From: a virus
Length of the DNA stretch: 42,492 nt
Strand: one strand, 5' to 3'
IMG/VR virus record: IMGVR_UViG_3300043446_002040
Location: 1-42,492 of that record
In this document: piece after piece, positions 27,482 through 36,919 of the stretch
Numbering within the stretch: the first letter of the stretch is position 1
Layout: each line of letters opens with the position of its first letter
The notes under the pieces: model-generated
What the model was told of the DNA's origin: nothing
The model's input: the letters and a program-made list of their open reading frames with translations, nothing else
Databases searched by the model: none
Made by a program: the position numbers and the translations under genes

Positions 27482-29200
27482 GTGACCGACATTCCTCTGC
27501 CGCAGTTCATCACGTTGCTCATGCGTGAGTTGAACATGGCAGAAACACCGACGCCAGTTCAGCTGCAGATCAGTGACTACCTGGAGAAGGGACCGAAACG
27601 CCGGGTGATTGCAGCGTTCCGTGGTTGCGGTAAGAGCACACTGTCTGCGATGTATCTGCTATGGAAGCTGTATCACAATGCGGACGAGAAGTGTCTGATT
27701 ATCTCAGCCTCGATGAGCCGATCAGAAGCCATGACGGCATGGATGTTGCAGACGATCGGCAGGGTGCCATGGTTGAAGCACATGCAACCTGATAGCCACG
27801 ATGGTAGATACAGCCGGATCAACTTCGATGTTGGAACCTGCCGCAACATTGAACAGAGTCCGTCAGTGCGAGCTGCGGGAATTACGGGACAGATCACTGG
27901 TAGCCGTGCAAGTACAATTCTGGTTGACGATGCAGAAACTCCCCAGACTTGCCTTACTCAAGTGCAGCGCGAGAAGTTGCGCAATTCGTTGAATGAACTG
28001 GAGGCAATTCTGAAGCCTGGTGATGAACCAGAGATTGTGTATCTTGGCACTCCACATAGCAGCACGGATAGTATCTACTTTGCGTTGCAGAGGGATCTGA
28101 ACTATGACATGCGAATGTGGCCAGCCAGGGTGCCAGCCGATCCGACTCCCTATAAGGGTGCATTGGCGCCGTTGATCGAGAAGCGTGTTGGCGCAGCCAA
28201 TGGCAGGCCCACTGATACCCGCTTCAGTGATGATGAGCTGAGGCAGCGTGAGCTGAGTATGTCACCGACTCAATGGAGACTTCAGTTCCTCCTCGACGCA
28301 ACGCTCTCTGACATTGAGCGGTATCCGTTGCGTTGTGGCGACTTGATGGTGATGACGATTGATGGCCACCTTCCAGAGATCGTCACCTATGAGAAGGCCA
28401 AGCAGCTCGCGCTCGATGACCTGCCCTGCGTCGGCATGGCTCACGATCCTCGGTTCTACCGGCCAGCTCAGGTGGAAGGCACCGTTCCGGTGGCAGAGGT
28501 GCCTACGGTGATGGCACTGGACCCCGCTGGCGGGGGCAGTGATGAGTTCGCTTGGGCGGTGGTCAAGGCATGGGCTGGCAACTACTACCTGATGGAGTCC
28601 GGTGGTCGCCTGGGGGGCGTTGGCGAGAGCTTGTGGGAGAAGCTGGCGATGATCGCCAAGCGTCATCATGTAAACGAGATACTGGTGGAGACGAACTTTG
28701 GTGGCCTGGAGGTTTACTCCCAGTTGCTAAAACCATTCCTGGTGAAAGCGCAGGCTGAGTGCAGAGTCGAGTCAATCAGAAGCAATCAGCGAAAGGAACT
28801 GCGCATCATTGACACGCTGGCTCCAGTGATGCAAACGCATCGGATGGTGGTCGATCGCCGCGTCATTGAGCAGGATGCTGACCTACTGAAACAGGCGAAT
28901 GATGAGCGGGGGGCAAGTTACTCGTTGTTCTATCAGCTTACCCGCCTCACTGCTGACCGGGGCAGCTTGTTCCACGATGACCGATTGGATGCCTGGGCCA
29001 TGGCCGTCCAGTGGTTCCAAGAGCAGGCAGCGCAGGATCAGCTTGTGATGCGTGACGCCAGGTTGAGCGAGATGCTCGATGCTGAGATTGCAGATTGGCG
29101 CGGCAGGGTTCTGATGACACCGGATCGCGCTGCCATGGGGATGAGCCTGGAGCAGGCCAGGATGGCTGATGTAGGGACAGGGGGGTGTAGTTGGTTGTAG
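27482..29200 (+). CDS. terL: terminase large subunit, T7 gp19-like (572 aa)
   Basis: DNA packaging motor and nuclease. ATPase: Walker A FRGCGKST (46-53), Walker B ILVDDAE (146-152), coupling motif YLGTPHS (188-194). Nuclease: ALDPAGGGSDEF with Asp347, LVETNFGG with Glu403, and HDDRLDAWA with Asp499/500. Length equals T7 gp19 (586 aa). The GTG start at 27482 directly follows the terminator T-run and has no Shine-Dalgarno sequence; ATG at 27521 (MRELNMAE) or 27536 (MAETPTP) may be the true start. The small subunit gene lies on the opposite strand at 30.3 kb. Confidence 0.95.
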   Translation: MTDIPLPQFITLLMRELNMAETPTPVQLQISDYLEKGPKRRVIAAFRGCGKSTLSAMYLLWKLYHNADEKCLIISASMSRSEAMTAWMLQTIGRVPWLKHMQPDSHDGRYSRINFDVGTCRNIEQSPSVRAAGITGQITGSRASTILVDDAETPQTCLTQVQREKLRNSLNELEAILKPGDEPEIVYLGTPHSSTDSIYFALQRDLNYDMRMWPARVPADPTPYKGALAPLIEKRVGAANGRPTDTRFSDDELRQRELSMSPTQWRLQFLLDATLSDIERYPLRCGDLMVMTIDGHLPEIVTYEKAKQLALDDLPCVGMAHDPRFYRPAQVEGTVPVAEVPTVMALDPAGGGSDEFAWAVVKAWAGNYYLMESGGRLGGVGESLWEKLAMIAKRHHVNEILVETNFGGLEVYSQLLKPFLVKAQAECRVESIRSNQRKELRIIDTLAPVMQTHRMVVDRRVIEQDADLLKQANDERGASYSLFYQLTRLTADRGSLFHDDRLDAWAMAVQWFQEQAAQDQLVMRDARLSEMLDAEIADWRGRVLMTPDRAAMGMSLEQARMADVGTGGCSWL

Positions 29201-29208
29201 CAATAGCG

Positions 29209-29991
29209 TTACTGCTTCAGTTGGGACCAGTGCTCGACAGGTTTGATCATCATTCTTGACGCATCTAGCATGTTCAGCATTCCCTGTCGCCTTGTTTCGT
29301 TCCATTCATAAAGCAGGTCGTTTCCCATCTTGCGCAGTTCGTAGTTCATCGTACCTGGCAGATCCCACCTTGCCAGCTCACTTCTGCCGCTGCTTTTTGC
29401 CTTGGCATCTAGGTAGCGAAAGAGCTGGCCCTTTATCTCAGAGGCCATCTTGTCACTTACAAGTTCGGATACGTCATGGTCAATCTTCGCGTTTCTCCCA
29501 CCCGGAAGACTGGCGTTTGCGCTAATCAACTCATTGCGGAGCTTTCTTACAAACGGATTCAGCGCATCATCAAACGCTTCGCGTGATGGAGCTGCCAGTC
29601 GGCTTCTGGGGTTTGTGTTGGCATTGTTGAACCGCTGCTTCAACTCTGCTTCAAGTGGGTTCCAGTTGAGGATTGCTTCCCTTGCCTTCACGTTTCTCTC
29701 AATCGTGAGCTTGTGCAGTTCCGGGTCAACATTCCATCGTGCTGCAGGTGATCTGCCCCGTGCGGGTTCATTGATCCTGTCTGGATTCCCCCAGACGGGA
29801 TTCCTGCGTTCACTGCGCGGAACGCTGTTGCTCATTGGCCTACCCGCCTGCCTGAGCATTCGTCCAGTAGGTAGAGGCTGCAAGCCAGCTTGCTCCCCCA
29901 GATCAACCTCCATCGCGGATGTGTCGATCGGAGCTTGAGGTTCCGGTTGCTGAGTGGGCGCCGGATCTTCCTGGTCAATGAGTCGCAGCAT
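29209..29991 (-). CDS. hypothetical protein in the reversed island (260 aa)
   Basis: The first 85 residues are a Pro/Gln/Arg-rich disordered region (DQEDPAPTQQPEPQAPIDTS). The rest is helical and charged (HKLTIERNVKAREAILNWNPLEAELKQRF; DALNPFVRKLRNELISANASLPGG; SELVSDKMASEIKGQLFRYLDAKAKS). No known domain. It is the last gene of the leftward island, ending 8 bp from the TerL stop (convergent). A packaging accessory or lysis role could be guessed from neighbours only. Confidence 0.65.
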   Translation of the reverse strand: MLRLIDQEDPAPTQQPEPQAPIDTSAMEVDLGEQAGLQPLPTGRMLRQAGRPMSNSVPRSERRNPVWGNPDRINEPARGRSPAARWNVDPELHKLTIERNVKAREAILNWNPLEAELKQRFNNANTNPRSRLAAPSREAFDDALNPFVRKLRNELISANASLPGGRNAKIDHDVSELVSDKMASEIKGQLFRYLDAKAKSSGRSELARWDLPGTMNYELRKMGNDLLYEWNETRRQGMLNMLDASRMMIKPVEHWSQLKQ

Positions 29992-29994
29992 TGA

Positions 29995-30276
29995 TTACTG
30001 TCCCGATGGATGATTGAACTGCACCATAAGAGCAAGAATCACCTCAAGCCACTTGTTCAGGTTGTTCTCTGCTCTTGCACGCAAGTCCGGGCAGACTTCC
30101 GTGAATGAGATTGTTTTATTCATTTTGTCCTTGTCGCTTAGTGCCTTGACTTCACCGTAAAGAGCCTTCTCGCAGAATACAAGGGCTTCTCGGTTTGCCC
30201 ATACACTATTTAGCAGTAGCACGCCAAGTAGCCCAAGCAGGATCATTGGCGCTTTAATCTGCGGAAGTTTCGTCAA
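29995..30276 (-). CDS. small membrane protein, possible holin (93 aa)
   Basis: One N-terminal transmembrane segment (APMILLGLLGVLLLNSVWANREALVF, residues 9-30) with positive charge before it, a charged middle (KALSDKDKMNKT), and a moderately hydrophobic C-terminal helix (WLEVILALMVQF). The size and topology fit a small holin, and T7 has its holin (gene 17.5) just before the small terminase gene. It overlaps the small terminase stop by four bases with a TTG start; Met at 30246 is an alternative. A spanin or other membrane role cannot be excluded. Confidence 0.55.
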   Translation of the reverse strand: MTKLPQIKAPMILLGLLGVLLLNSVWANREALVFCEKALYGEVKALSDKDKMNKTISFTEVCPDLRARAENNLNKWLEVILALMVQFNHPSGQ

Positions 30277-30545
30277 TCGGGTGTTAACTGCATGAGTTTC
30301 TCCAGTTCATCAGCGGTGGGCATGGCGGCTTTGATCCGTTGCAGGGGGACAGATGCCTCAACAGTGCTGGTGATGTTGTTGTCTTTCAGGAATCGCATGG
30401 CCTGGCCGAGCGCAGATGCGCGAACGATGGGATCTTCAGAGTGAAGTTGATTGAGCAATTCCTGGCCGACCATTCCATGAATTTGGGCGAGCAGGTCTTC
30501 CGAAGCGCGGGACATGCGAGTAGTCTGCGAAGAGCTTGACACCAT
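30273..30545 (-). CDS. terS: terminase small subunit, T7 gp18-like (90 aa)
   Basis: Recognises DNA for packaging. Length equals T7 gp18 (89 aa). The pattern SEDLLAQIHGMVGQELLNQLHSEDPIVRASALGQAMRFLKDNNITSTVEASVPLQRI matches small terminases of cyanopodoviruses (helical start, then A..L..A..FLKDNNI). It is the first gene of a leftward island while TerL is rightward, an unusual arrangement. The start is only 27 bp from the divergent internal virion gene. Confidence 0.75.
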   Translation of the reverse strand: MVSSSSQTTRMSRASEDLLAQIHGMVGQELLNQLHSEDPIVRASALGQAMRFLKDNNITSTVEASVPLQRIKAAMPTADELEKLMQLTPD

Positions 30546-30572
30546 TTAAGCAACAATCCGGCAAGAGGCTGA

Positions 30573-33500
30573 ATGACATACACCAGGCCAGGGACGAGCA
30601 CCGTCAATGCGCTGCAGCTGCCCCAGCCATATCAGCCGTTGGGATCGCCCGATGAGCAGAGGGTTCGGGTCACTTCCAATGGTCCGTTGCTCGATTTCAT
30701 CAACCCTGCGCAGGCTGGGCGGAATGCGGGCCAGGATGCTGCTGCGATCAGCAATTTCCTGGATACAGCCCTGAAGGTAGGTGGGCCAATTTTGGCGAAG
30801 TCGCTTGAGGAAAGAGCGCAGACTGAAGCCACTGACTTCCTGAATAAGAACACGAACATTGCTGCTTTATATGGCGCAGCTGATCAGGCGGGCAGGGATA
30901 CATTGCGCAGCCTCAGTGGCCGAGCGCAGGACATTGTTGGCACTACCACTGCGCAGGCTGCGGCCAACGAATACCTGCAGATATACAGAGCAAATAGAAG
31001 CAACAGTAGGGTGTTCATCTCGCCTGGTGCGCCACCTGAGCAAGTTGCCGCAGCGGATGCAAAGGCAAAGGAGGCTGCTCTTAATCAGAGCGGTCTTTCG
31101 GCAATTCCATCTCGATACCTTGCGAATTACACTCCCGGCATTCTTGAGGGTGAAGGAAGGATTCGCGCAGAGGGTTACACGCTGCGGCTTGAGGAAGAAA
31201 GGAAGCTCACTAATGAGAGGTTTTCTGACGCCTACAGCAAGCTAGTCAGGAATGCGATTGACGATAGAATCGCTGGCCTGGCAAGTGCTGGCGGTGCAGG
31301 AACGCCAGAAGGTGTCGACTTTGCACTTAGATGGCGAGATGGTCAAGCGAAATACTACGAGGGCGAGCTAAAGCGTGTCCTCGCCTCTGAGGTTTATACG
31401 CCACAAGAGTTTGCTCAGATTGTGTTCAATGGCTGGAAGTCCGCAATCATAAGCAAGCGCATAGAGAATGATGCAAATGGTGATCCAGATGTAGAGGGCC
31501 TGCTCAGCATGGTTCAGTTGATGCGTGGCGTCACCTCCACTGATGTCAAGACTGCTGATGGGGTGAGCTTGTGGGAGCTTGATATTGGCGAAGGTGGCAG
31601 CATTAGAGATCGCCTTGGGCAGATGGAGGCTGATCTGCAGCCTGAGTATGAGAGATGGAAGCAGAAGCAGGCACTGCTGCCATTTATGCCCAACCTGGTC
31701 GGCATTGCACAGGGAGCGCCTGGCGCAAGGGAGGCCGCAATCAATGCACTGCCAATGCTGTCCTCAAACCCTGAGGCATTCCAGAACGTACTTGGCCTGT
31801 TGTCTCAAACTCAGTCAACAGCTAACACCTCGTCTAAGCAGCAAGACGTGGAGTACGGAAAGATGCTGGATCAGATGAATGCTCCGAACAGGGATCGCAA
31901 TGCTATGTCCAGGGCCATTGCACAGATGGCTGCTTCAGGGAGGATCACTATTCAGCAGGCCAATGATCTTCGTGGGAAGAATCAAGAGAACACTGACCCG
32001 TCTGCGGCGCAGGCATACACCGGCATTGCACGCAATGAGGCTGAGATCAGGAATGCCGCAACGCAGATTTTCAAGCAGGGTGTCGCGTCTGGTCGAATCA
32101 CGCTTTCCTCGGGACAGTCTGCCAGTGATGTGATCAGCCAGATTGAGGTTGACCTTAGGTCGAAGGTTCAGCGGCAAACGACTGAGCGAATCAAGGCGCT
32201 TCGCACAAGTGGCAAGGACGTAACTGATACACAGGCTTACGAGTTCTCCCGCGATTTTGTTGACAGCTATCGTGAAGAGAAGATCAAGTCTTTTGGTGAT
32301 TCCGGCAATCAACCTCAGATGCGCACACCTGCGCAGCGAGCGCTTGAGACTGCGCAGACGGTGCAGGCCAACCTGAATCGGACTGGTGGTGTTGGAACCA
32401 TTGCGGTGTTTCCGCCTGATGTCATCAATGCTGCAAAGGCCGCTGGCGTTCCAATCGACTACCGCAATGTGCAGAAGTTCTACCTTCGCCAGCTTGCGGG
32501 TTTCAAGGATACGAACGGCAAGCCTTTGTTTCCTGATCCTCAAAAGGCGTATCAGGAAATGGTGAAGCGTGCACAGGAGGAGGCGAGGAGGCGAGGCGGC
32601 GCCCGTCCCATTGGCCCCCAGTCCGCTGCCCCCCAGCAGGCGCCCAGTGTCAGCAGCAATCCGGTGGGCACCTTCCTTCAGGGCCTGGCTCAGTCGGTCG
32701 GCCTGGCCCCCGTCCAGACGGCAAGTCGATCGCCGGGGACCAGCTCGCAACCAGCTCAGCCTCGATCGGGCGGCGGGCAGCAGCGAGGGCAGCAGGCCAC
32801 CCAGCGGAACCCGGTTGAGCGCTTCCTTTCTGGCGCCCTGGGAGCGGCGGTGGGAGTCCTCGATCAGCCGGTTTCGGCGGCTGAGCTTCCAGCGGGGCAG
32901 GCGCCTGGCGGTGGGAGACAGCCTGACGCGGGGGGCGGCACCAGGAACATGACGGAGGAGGGCATGGCAGTGATGGCGTCCCTGTGGAGGGGCGTGCAGC
33001 CGATGACTCCAACGACACCACCCTTGCCGCAGGTCGATGGTGCAGCGATGGCGCCACCGATTCAGTTCGCAATCTCCAATCCGAACCATCCGTTCTTTGT
33101 TGCCATTGGCATCAATGAAGGGACTCGCACTCCCAGTGGTGGATACACAAGTGCTTACTACGGACACACCGATCCTGGTAACGGTAAGCACAATGTTGGA
33201 ACTGTCAGCGGCCAGCAGGGTGGAACACCTCAATCAACGGATCGTCGATGGATGGGCACACTGACGCAGCGACAGTTGCAGATGGCGCCTGTCCTTCAGC
33301 AGCTTGGCCTGCAGCCCGGTTCGGTTGCATTCAATCGAGTCATGTTCAACGTGCTCGATCTCACGGTTCAGGCGCCCGCTGCGGTGCCTGACTTCATCCG
33401 CATGTTGCCAAGGGTGGTCGCCAGTGGTGCATCCATTGAGGCGATTGCCAAGGCCAGGACGGATTCATTCATCAACCCTGCCACTGGTCGTCTCGAAGCC

Positions 33501-33584
33501 AGCGGTTTCGGCAATAACTACTCCCGCCTGTTTGCGGATCAACGCAGCAGAGCTGGTGCATTCGATTACAAACGGAGGTTCTGA
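30573..33584 (+). CDS. internal virion protein with C-terminal lysozyme-like domain (1003 aa)
   Basis: Large ejected virion protein. Residues 1-650 are helical, Gln/Ala-rich (DQAGRDTLRSLSGRAQDIVG; AYTGIARNEAEIRNAATQIFKQGVASG). About 665-800 is a GC-rich Pro/Gly/Gln linker. The C-terminal part (829-1003) has FFVAIGINEGTRTPSGGYTSAYYGHTDPGNGKHNVGT with a likely catalytic Glu849, then RQLQMAPVLQQLGL and a helical end; such domains in cyanophage virion proteins are thought to open peptidoglycan during entry. T7 carries its transglycosylase in gp16 instead. AAGAGG lies shortly before the ATG. Confidence 0.8.
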   Translation: MTYTRPGTSTVNALQLPQPYQPLGSPDEQRVRVTSNGPLLDFINPAQAGRNAGQDAAAISNFLDTALKVGGPILAKSLEERAQTEATDFLNKNTNIAALYGAADQAGRDTLRSLSGRAQDIVGTTTAQAAANEYLQIYRANRSNSRVFISPGAPPEQVAAADAKAKEAALNQSGLSAIPSRYLANYTPGILEGEGRIRAEGYTLRLEEERKLTNERFSDAYSKLVRNAIDDRIAGLASAGGAGTPEGVDFALRWRDGQAKYYEGELKRVLASEVYTPQEFAQIVFNGWKSAIISKRIENDANGDPDVEGLLSMVQLMRGVTSTDVKTADGVSLWELDIGEGGSIRDRLGQMEADLQPEYERWKQKQALLPFMPNLVGIAQGAPGAREAAINALPMLSSNPEAFQNVLGLLSQTQSTANTSSKQQDVEYGKMLDQMNAPNRDRNAMSRAIAQMAASGRITIQQANDLRGKNQENTDPSAAQAYTGIARNEAEIRNAATQIFKQGVASGRITLSSGQSASDVISQIEVDLRSKVQRQTTERIKALRTSGKDVTDTQAYEFSRDFVDSYREEKIKSFGDSGNQPQMRTPAQRALETAQTVQANLNRTGGVGTIAVFPPDVINAAKAAGVPIDYRNVQKFYLRQLAGFKDTNGKPLFPDPQKAYQEMVKRAQEEARRRGGARPIGPQSAAPQQAPSVSSNPVGTFLQGLAQSVGLAPVQTASRSPGTSSQPAQPRSGGGQQRGQQATQRNPVERFLSGALGAAVGVLDQPVSAAELPAGQAPGGGRQPDAGGGTRNMTEEGMAVMASLWRGVQPMTPTTPPLPQVDGAAMAPPIQFAISNPNHPFFVAIGINEGTRTPSGGYTSAYYGHTDPGNGKHNVGTVSGQQGGTPQSTDRRWMGTLTQRQLQMAPVLQQLGLQPGSVAFNRVMFNVLDLTVQAPAAVPDFIRMLPRVVASGASIEAIAKARTDSFINPATGRLEASGFGNNYSRLFADQRSRAGAFDYKRRF

Positions 33585-33586
33585 CA

Positions 33587-36500
33587 ATGGTTGCCGTCTA
33601 CCGCAACGGAAAGTGGATTGATGACTCTGAAGATCAGGCGCTTCAGTCCGTTCAGCAGCCTGCCGGTCAGCAGGTTCCGATGGACTTTGTTGATGAGGCG
33701 AATGCCAGCTACGCCCAGCAGCGTCAACTGGAGCAGGCTCAGCTCGATCAGCAGTACCAGCAGCAACTGAAGAGTGGTGGTGATGATCGCCCGTTCTGGG
33801 CGTCAGGTCCGGGCGCAGCGATAGGAGATACGGTCAAGATCGCAGCAAATGCTGGTGTTTCAGTTGCAACCGATCTGCTCGATCTTGCCGCTGGAGTCGG
33901 TGATGTTGCAGTTCAGACTGGCAGCCTGATCTCAGGCAACGGTTGGGACTGGAATCGGGTGATGGATGATTCGGACAACCCGTGGACGGTTGCTCGACGC
34001 AACGCATTCAAGACCGAAAGCCAGGCGGGTCAGGCTGTAAGCAATCTTGTACGGATTGGCGTTGCTTTAATTACGCTGCCGAAAGCGGTTACGTCCCTTG
34101 GAGCCAAGGGCTTGGCTGCAGCTGGCGGTGCAAACACAATCGAGAAAGCCGCCAAGTCGGCGGGGTTACTTGAGAAGCTGGGCGCAAAGTCGCTGGAGGC
34201 CATCACAGGGTTTGCGAAGGCGAGCGGGGAGGCGCAACAATCAGCGCTTGCCGGTAGAGCAATCACGGCCGCCGCCAAGGGCTTCGCCCGCACAAGTCCG
34301 GGTGCGAAAGCTCTTGACATTGCTGCCAAGGACAAATGGCTTTTTGCCACCCTACAGGATGTAAGTGAGAGCGTGAACAAGGCGCCGGAACTGGTTGGCA
34401 TCAGCGCATGGGCGGCAAATGTTCAGGAGGGTGCAAAGGCACTGACTCAGCTTGGCAAGGGATCGTCAGTTGCCAAGATCCGCACCGTTGGGGAAGCACT
34501 GGCGTGGGACGCCTTTGTTGCCTTCAACGTGTATGGCGAAGGTGATAGCCAGATGGATGAAACGCTGGGCGATCTTGCGGCATCCAGCAACATGCCATGG
34601 CTTCGTGCGATCGGTGCTCCCACTGCAACGATGGCAGAGGATAGTGGCCTCATTCGGAAGGCGAAGCAGCTCACTGAGGGCCTGGTAACTGGCGCTGCTG
34701 TCAGTGCCGCGATTGATACCTGGCGTGTGTATCGCTATGCCAAGAATTTCAGAAAGGCTGGACCCGAAGGACAGCGGGCGATTCTTGAGGCGATGAATGT
34801 CAATGCGCAGGACATTGGCAACAGTCTTGGAAAGGCGCTGCCATCGAATCCAGCGCTGCCCTTTGGCGTTGATCCGTCCCCCGCCGGACTGCTGCCGGGA
34901 GTGGCGCCAGAGGCCCAGAGGTTGCGTCACCTCGATGCGCTCTATGAGCAGCTGGCCCAGGCCCGTAGCAACCCTGAAGCGGATTGGGCAGCTTCCCGTG
35001 CGAACGACGTTGCCCCCTGGCGTCAGCCTGGACAGCCTCGGCTTCCTGGTGGTCCCGACGACCTGAACAGTCCGCTGCAGAACCGGCTGGCTCAGATGGA
35101 GGGACTGGCCTCCCAGCTCGATCTCAACGACGATCCCCTGTATCAGCAGTGGCTGGCAAGCAAGGCTCCGGCTGAGACGTTCATGCCACCCAGCGCCGGG
35201 GGCAGTCCGGCGTTGGAGCAGTTTCAGCGGCAGGGACCGATGCCCCAGTCGCAGGGTGACGACCTGTCTGCCTACCGGGCCTGGCTGGAGGCCAAGGCGC
35301 GGATGCCTGAGGGGGAGCTGGATCCACGGGTGCAGCAGTCGCTGCGGCGCCTCGATCGGATCGGGGAGCTGGTTCCCTCCCCTGGCGGCCAGCTCGCCGC
35401 GGGGGGAGAGGGTGCTGCGGCAGGAGAGCCGGGACTGGCCGGACTGTTGCCAGGTGGACCCGAAGCGAAGCCCCCTGGTGCGTCTCCGGCTGGCCTGCTG
35501 GGCGCCGGGGGGCCTCCGGTCCCGGCGGGGATAGAGCCGGTGCGGGTGTCGGAGATTCGCCCCCCGGAGCCAGCGGTGACACCGCAGACGATCCGCCAGG
35601 CATTTGAGGCCGATGCGTTTTCTGCATGGAAGCAGGCGCAGGAGCTGACGCTGGAGCAGGGAGCCGATGGGGTGTTTCGCAGCATTGCCGAGGGAGTTGA
35701 GCAGCTGATGCCTCGCACCCGCGTGGATGCGATGGAGTACCTGCGCACATTCTCTCCCGTTACGAATGAATATGGTGTGCTCAGTGCGTCCGACTCTGTT
35801 TGGACAAACTTTCTGTATGACAAAGGACTGGCCGAAGGATGGGCCAGCATTGATCCTGAAACGATGGCGGTCCGGTTCAACCGGAACACCGCACTCCAGT
35901 TGGATCGGGCAGATGTTGCCATCATTCAAGCAGAAAGCCTTGACGAGATTCGTTATCAGGAATGGCTATGGAATAAGGAGGCCGTCAATGGCAGTCCGCA
36001 AATGCGGCCAGAGGTGCAGGACAACCTTGGCAAGATGGAAGCCAGGGATCAATATGACGAATGGGAAGCTCAACAGGCGGCGCAGCGTGATCTTGTCAAT
36101 AAGAACTACGATGTATGGGAGTCCCAGCAGTCCGGTGAGCGTGTCCTACAACAACAGGCTGCTGACGCTGCAGGTGCTGCAGATCGGTTCGACAACGCAG
36201 AGAATCTGCGCCTGGCCGATGCTGCAGCCAAGAGGCTGTCCGGCGATCTGACCGACGAGCAGGCCGTCAGGGAGTTCACCGGCACCACCCTCGACTCGAT
36301 CGAACCGCCCATCGTTCAGAAGGCGGAGGGTGGCCGGGGATGGGAGGTGTTCGATCGAAATGGCGAGCTGCTCGGCCAGGCCCGCACGAAGGCCGCGGCG
36401 CAGAAGCTGGCCGATCAGCAGGTCAAGCAGGACCGAGATGCGCTGATCGGGAAGGCCCGTCAGCTTGAGGCTGATTCGGGTGATCAGGTGTTCGATCAAC

Positions 36501-36919
36501 CGATTGGAGGTCCGGTGTATGACGGCAGCGTGATGGGCAAGATTCAACTGACGGATGCGCAGATCAAGGCAGTTCAGGGAATCAGTCCTCAGCTTGATTC
36601 ACTGCTTGATGAAGCGTGGGTTGCCAAGCGTGGCGGTTCTGCATTCTTCAACCTGAATGAGCTTGGGGTGCAGAAGCGCACATTCGAGATGGAGCAGGGT
36701 GATCTGCTTGCCCTGCAGGATGCTTTGCGTTCTGCCATTCAGAATGCAGGTGCGCTCAAGGGGAGTCAGCGACTGCGGGCATTAAAGAATCTCGCGGATA
36801 AGCTGGACACTCAGATCAAACTGCTTGAGCCTCAGGCAAGAGCTAAACGGTTCGCTGACAGCATCGTTGCTGACACCGAACAATTCATTCAACACGGCGA
36901 ACACTGCGACTTCTTCTAA
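33587..36919 (+). CDS. very large internal virion protein (1110 aa)
   Basis: Begins MVAVYRNGKWIDDSEDQALQSV and is helical throughout, with an Ala/Gly-rich amphipathic zone (about 75-260: AGVSVATDLLDLAAGVGDVAVQTGSLISG; KAVTSLGAKGLAAAGGANTIEKAAKSAGLLEKLGAK) that could be membrane-active. A GC-rich Pro/Gly/Gln linker occupies about 430-670. No domain is recognised. GGAGG precedes the ATG. By position it corresponds to T7 gp15/gp16, proteins that build the trans-envelope channel. Confidence 0.75.
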   Translation: MVAVYRNGKWIDDSEDQALQSVQQPAGQQVPMDFVDEANASYAQQRQLEQAQLDQQYQQQLKSGGDDRPFWASGPGAAIGDTVKIAANAGVSVATDLLDLAAGVGDVAVQTGSLISGNGWDWNRVMDDSDNPWTVARRNAFKTESQAGQAVSNLVRIGVALITLPKAVTSLGAKGLAAAGGANTIEKAAKSAGLLEKLGAKSLEAITGFAKASGEAQQSALAGRAITAAAKGFARTSPGAKALDIAAKDKWLFATLQDVSESVNKAPELVGISAWAANVQEGAKALTQLGKGSSVAKIRTVGEALAWDAFVAFNVYGEGDSQMDETLGDLAASSNMPWLRAIGAPTATMAEDSGLIRKAKQLTEGLVTGAAVSAAIDTWRVYRYAKNFRKAGPEGQRAILEAMNVNAQDIGNSLGKALPSNPALPFGVDPSPAGLLPGVAPEAQRLRHLDALYEQLAQARSNPEADWAASRANDVAPWRQPGQPRLPGGPDDLNSPLQNRLAQMEGLASQLDLNDDPLYQQWLASKAPAETFMPPSAGGSPALEQFQRQGPMPQSQGDDLSAYRAWLEAKARMPEGELDPRVQQSLRRLDRIGELVPSPGGQLAAGGEGAAAGEPGLAGLLPGGPEAKPPGASPAGLLGAGGPPVPAGIEPVRVSEIRPPEPAVTPQTIRQAFEADAFSAWKQAQELTLEQGADGVFRSIAEGVEQLMPRTRVDAMEYLRTFSPVTNEYGVLSASDSVWTNFLYDKGLAEGWASIDPETMAVRFNRNTALQLDRADVAIIQAESLDEIRYQEWLWNKEAVNGSPQMRPEVQDNLGKMEARDQYDEWEAQQAAQRDLVNKNYDVWESQQSGERVLQQQAADAAGAADRFDNAENLRLADAAAKRLSGDLTDEQAVREFTGTTLDSIEPPIVQKAEGGRGWEVFDRNGELLGQARTKAAAQKLADQQVKQDRDALIGKARQLEADSGDQVFDQPIGGPVYDGSVMGKIQLTDAQIKAVQGISPQLDSLLDEAWVAKRGGSAFFNLNELGVQKRTFEMEQGDLLALQDALRSAIQNAGALKGSQRLRALKNLADKLDTQIKLLEPQARAKRFADSIVADTEQFIQHGEHCDFF

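Noticed and set aside
31935-33233. Long open frame (432 codons) on the minus strand opposite the first large virion protein
   Set aside because: It is Arg/Leu/Ser-rich with no domain, lies fully antisense to a convincing gene and has no ribosome-binding site. A shadow frame of GC-rich coding sequence.
34466-35929. Long open frame (487 codons) on the minus strand opposite the second large virion protein
   Set aside because: Same reasons: biased composition, antisense to a real gene and no start signal.
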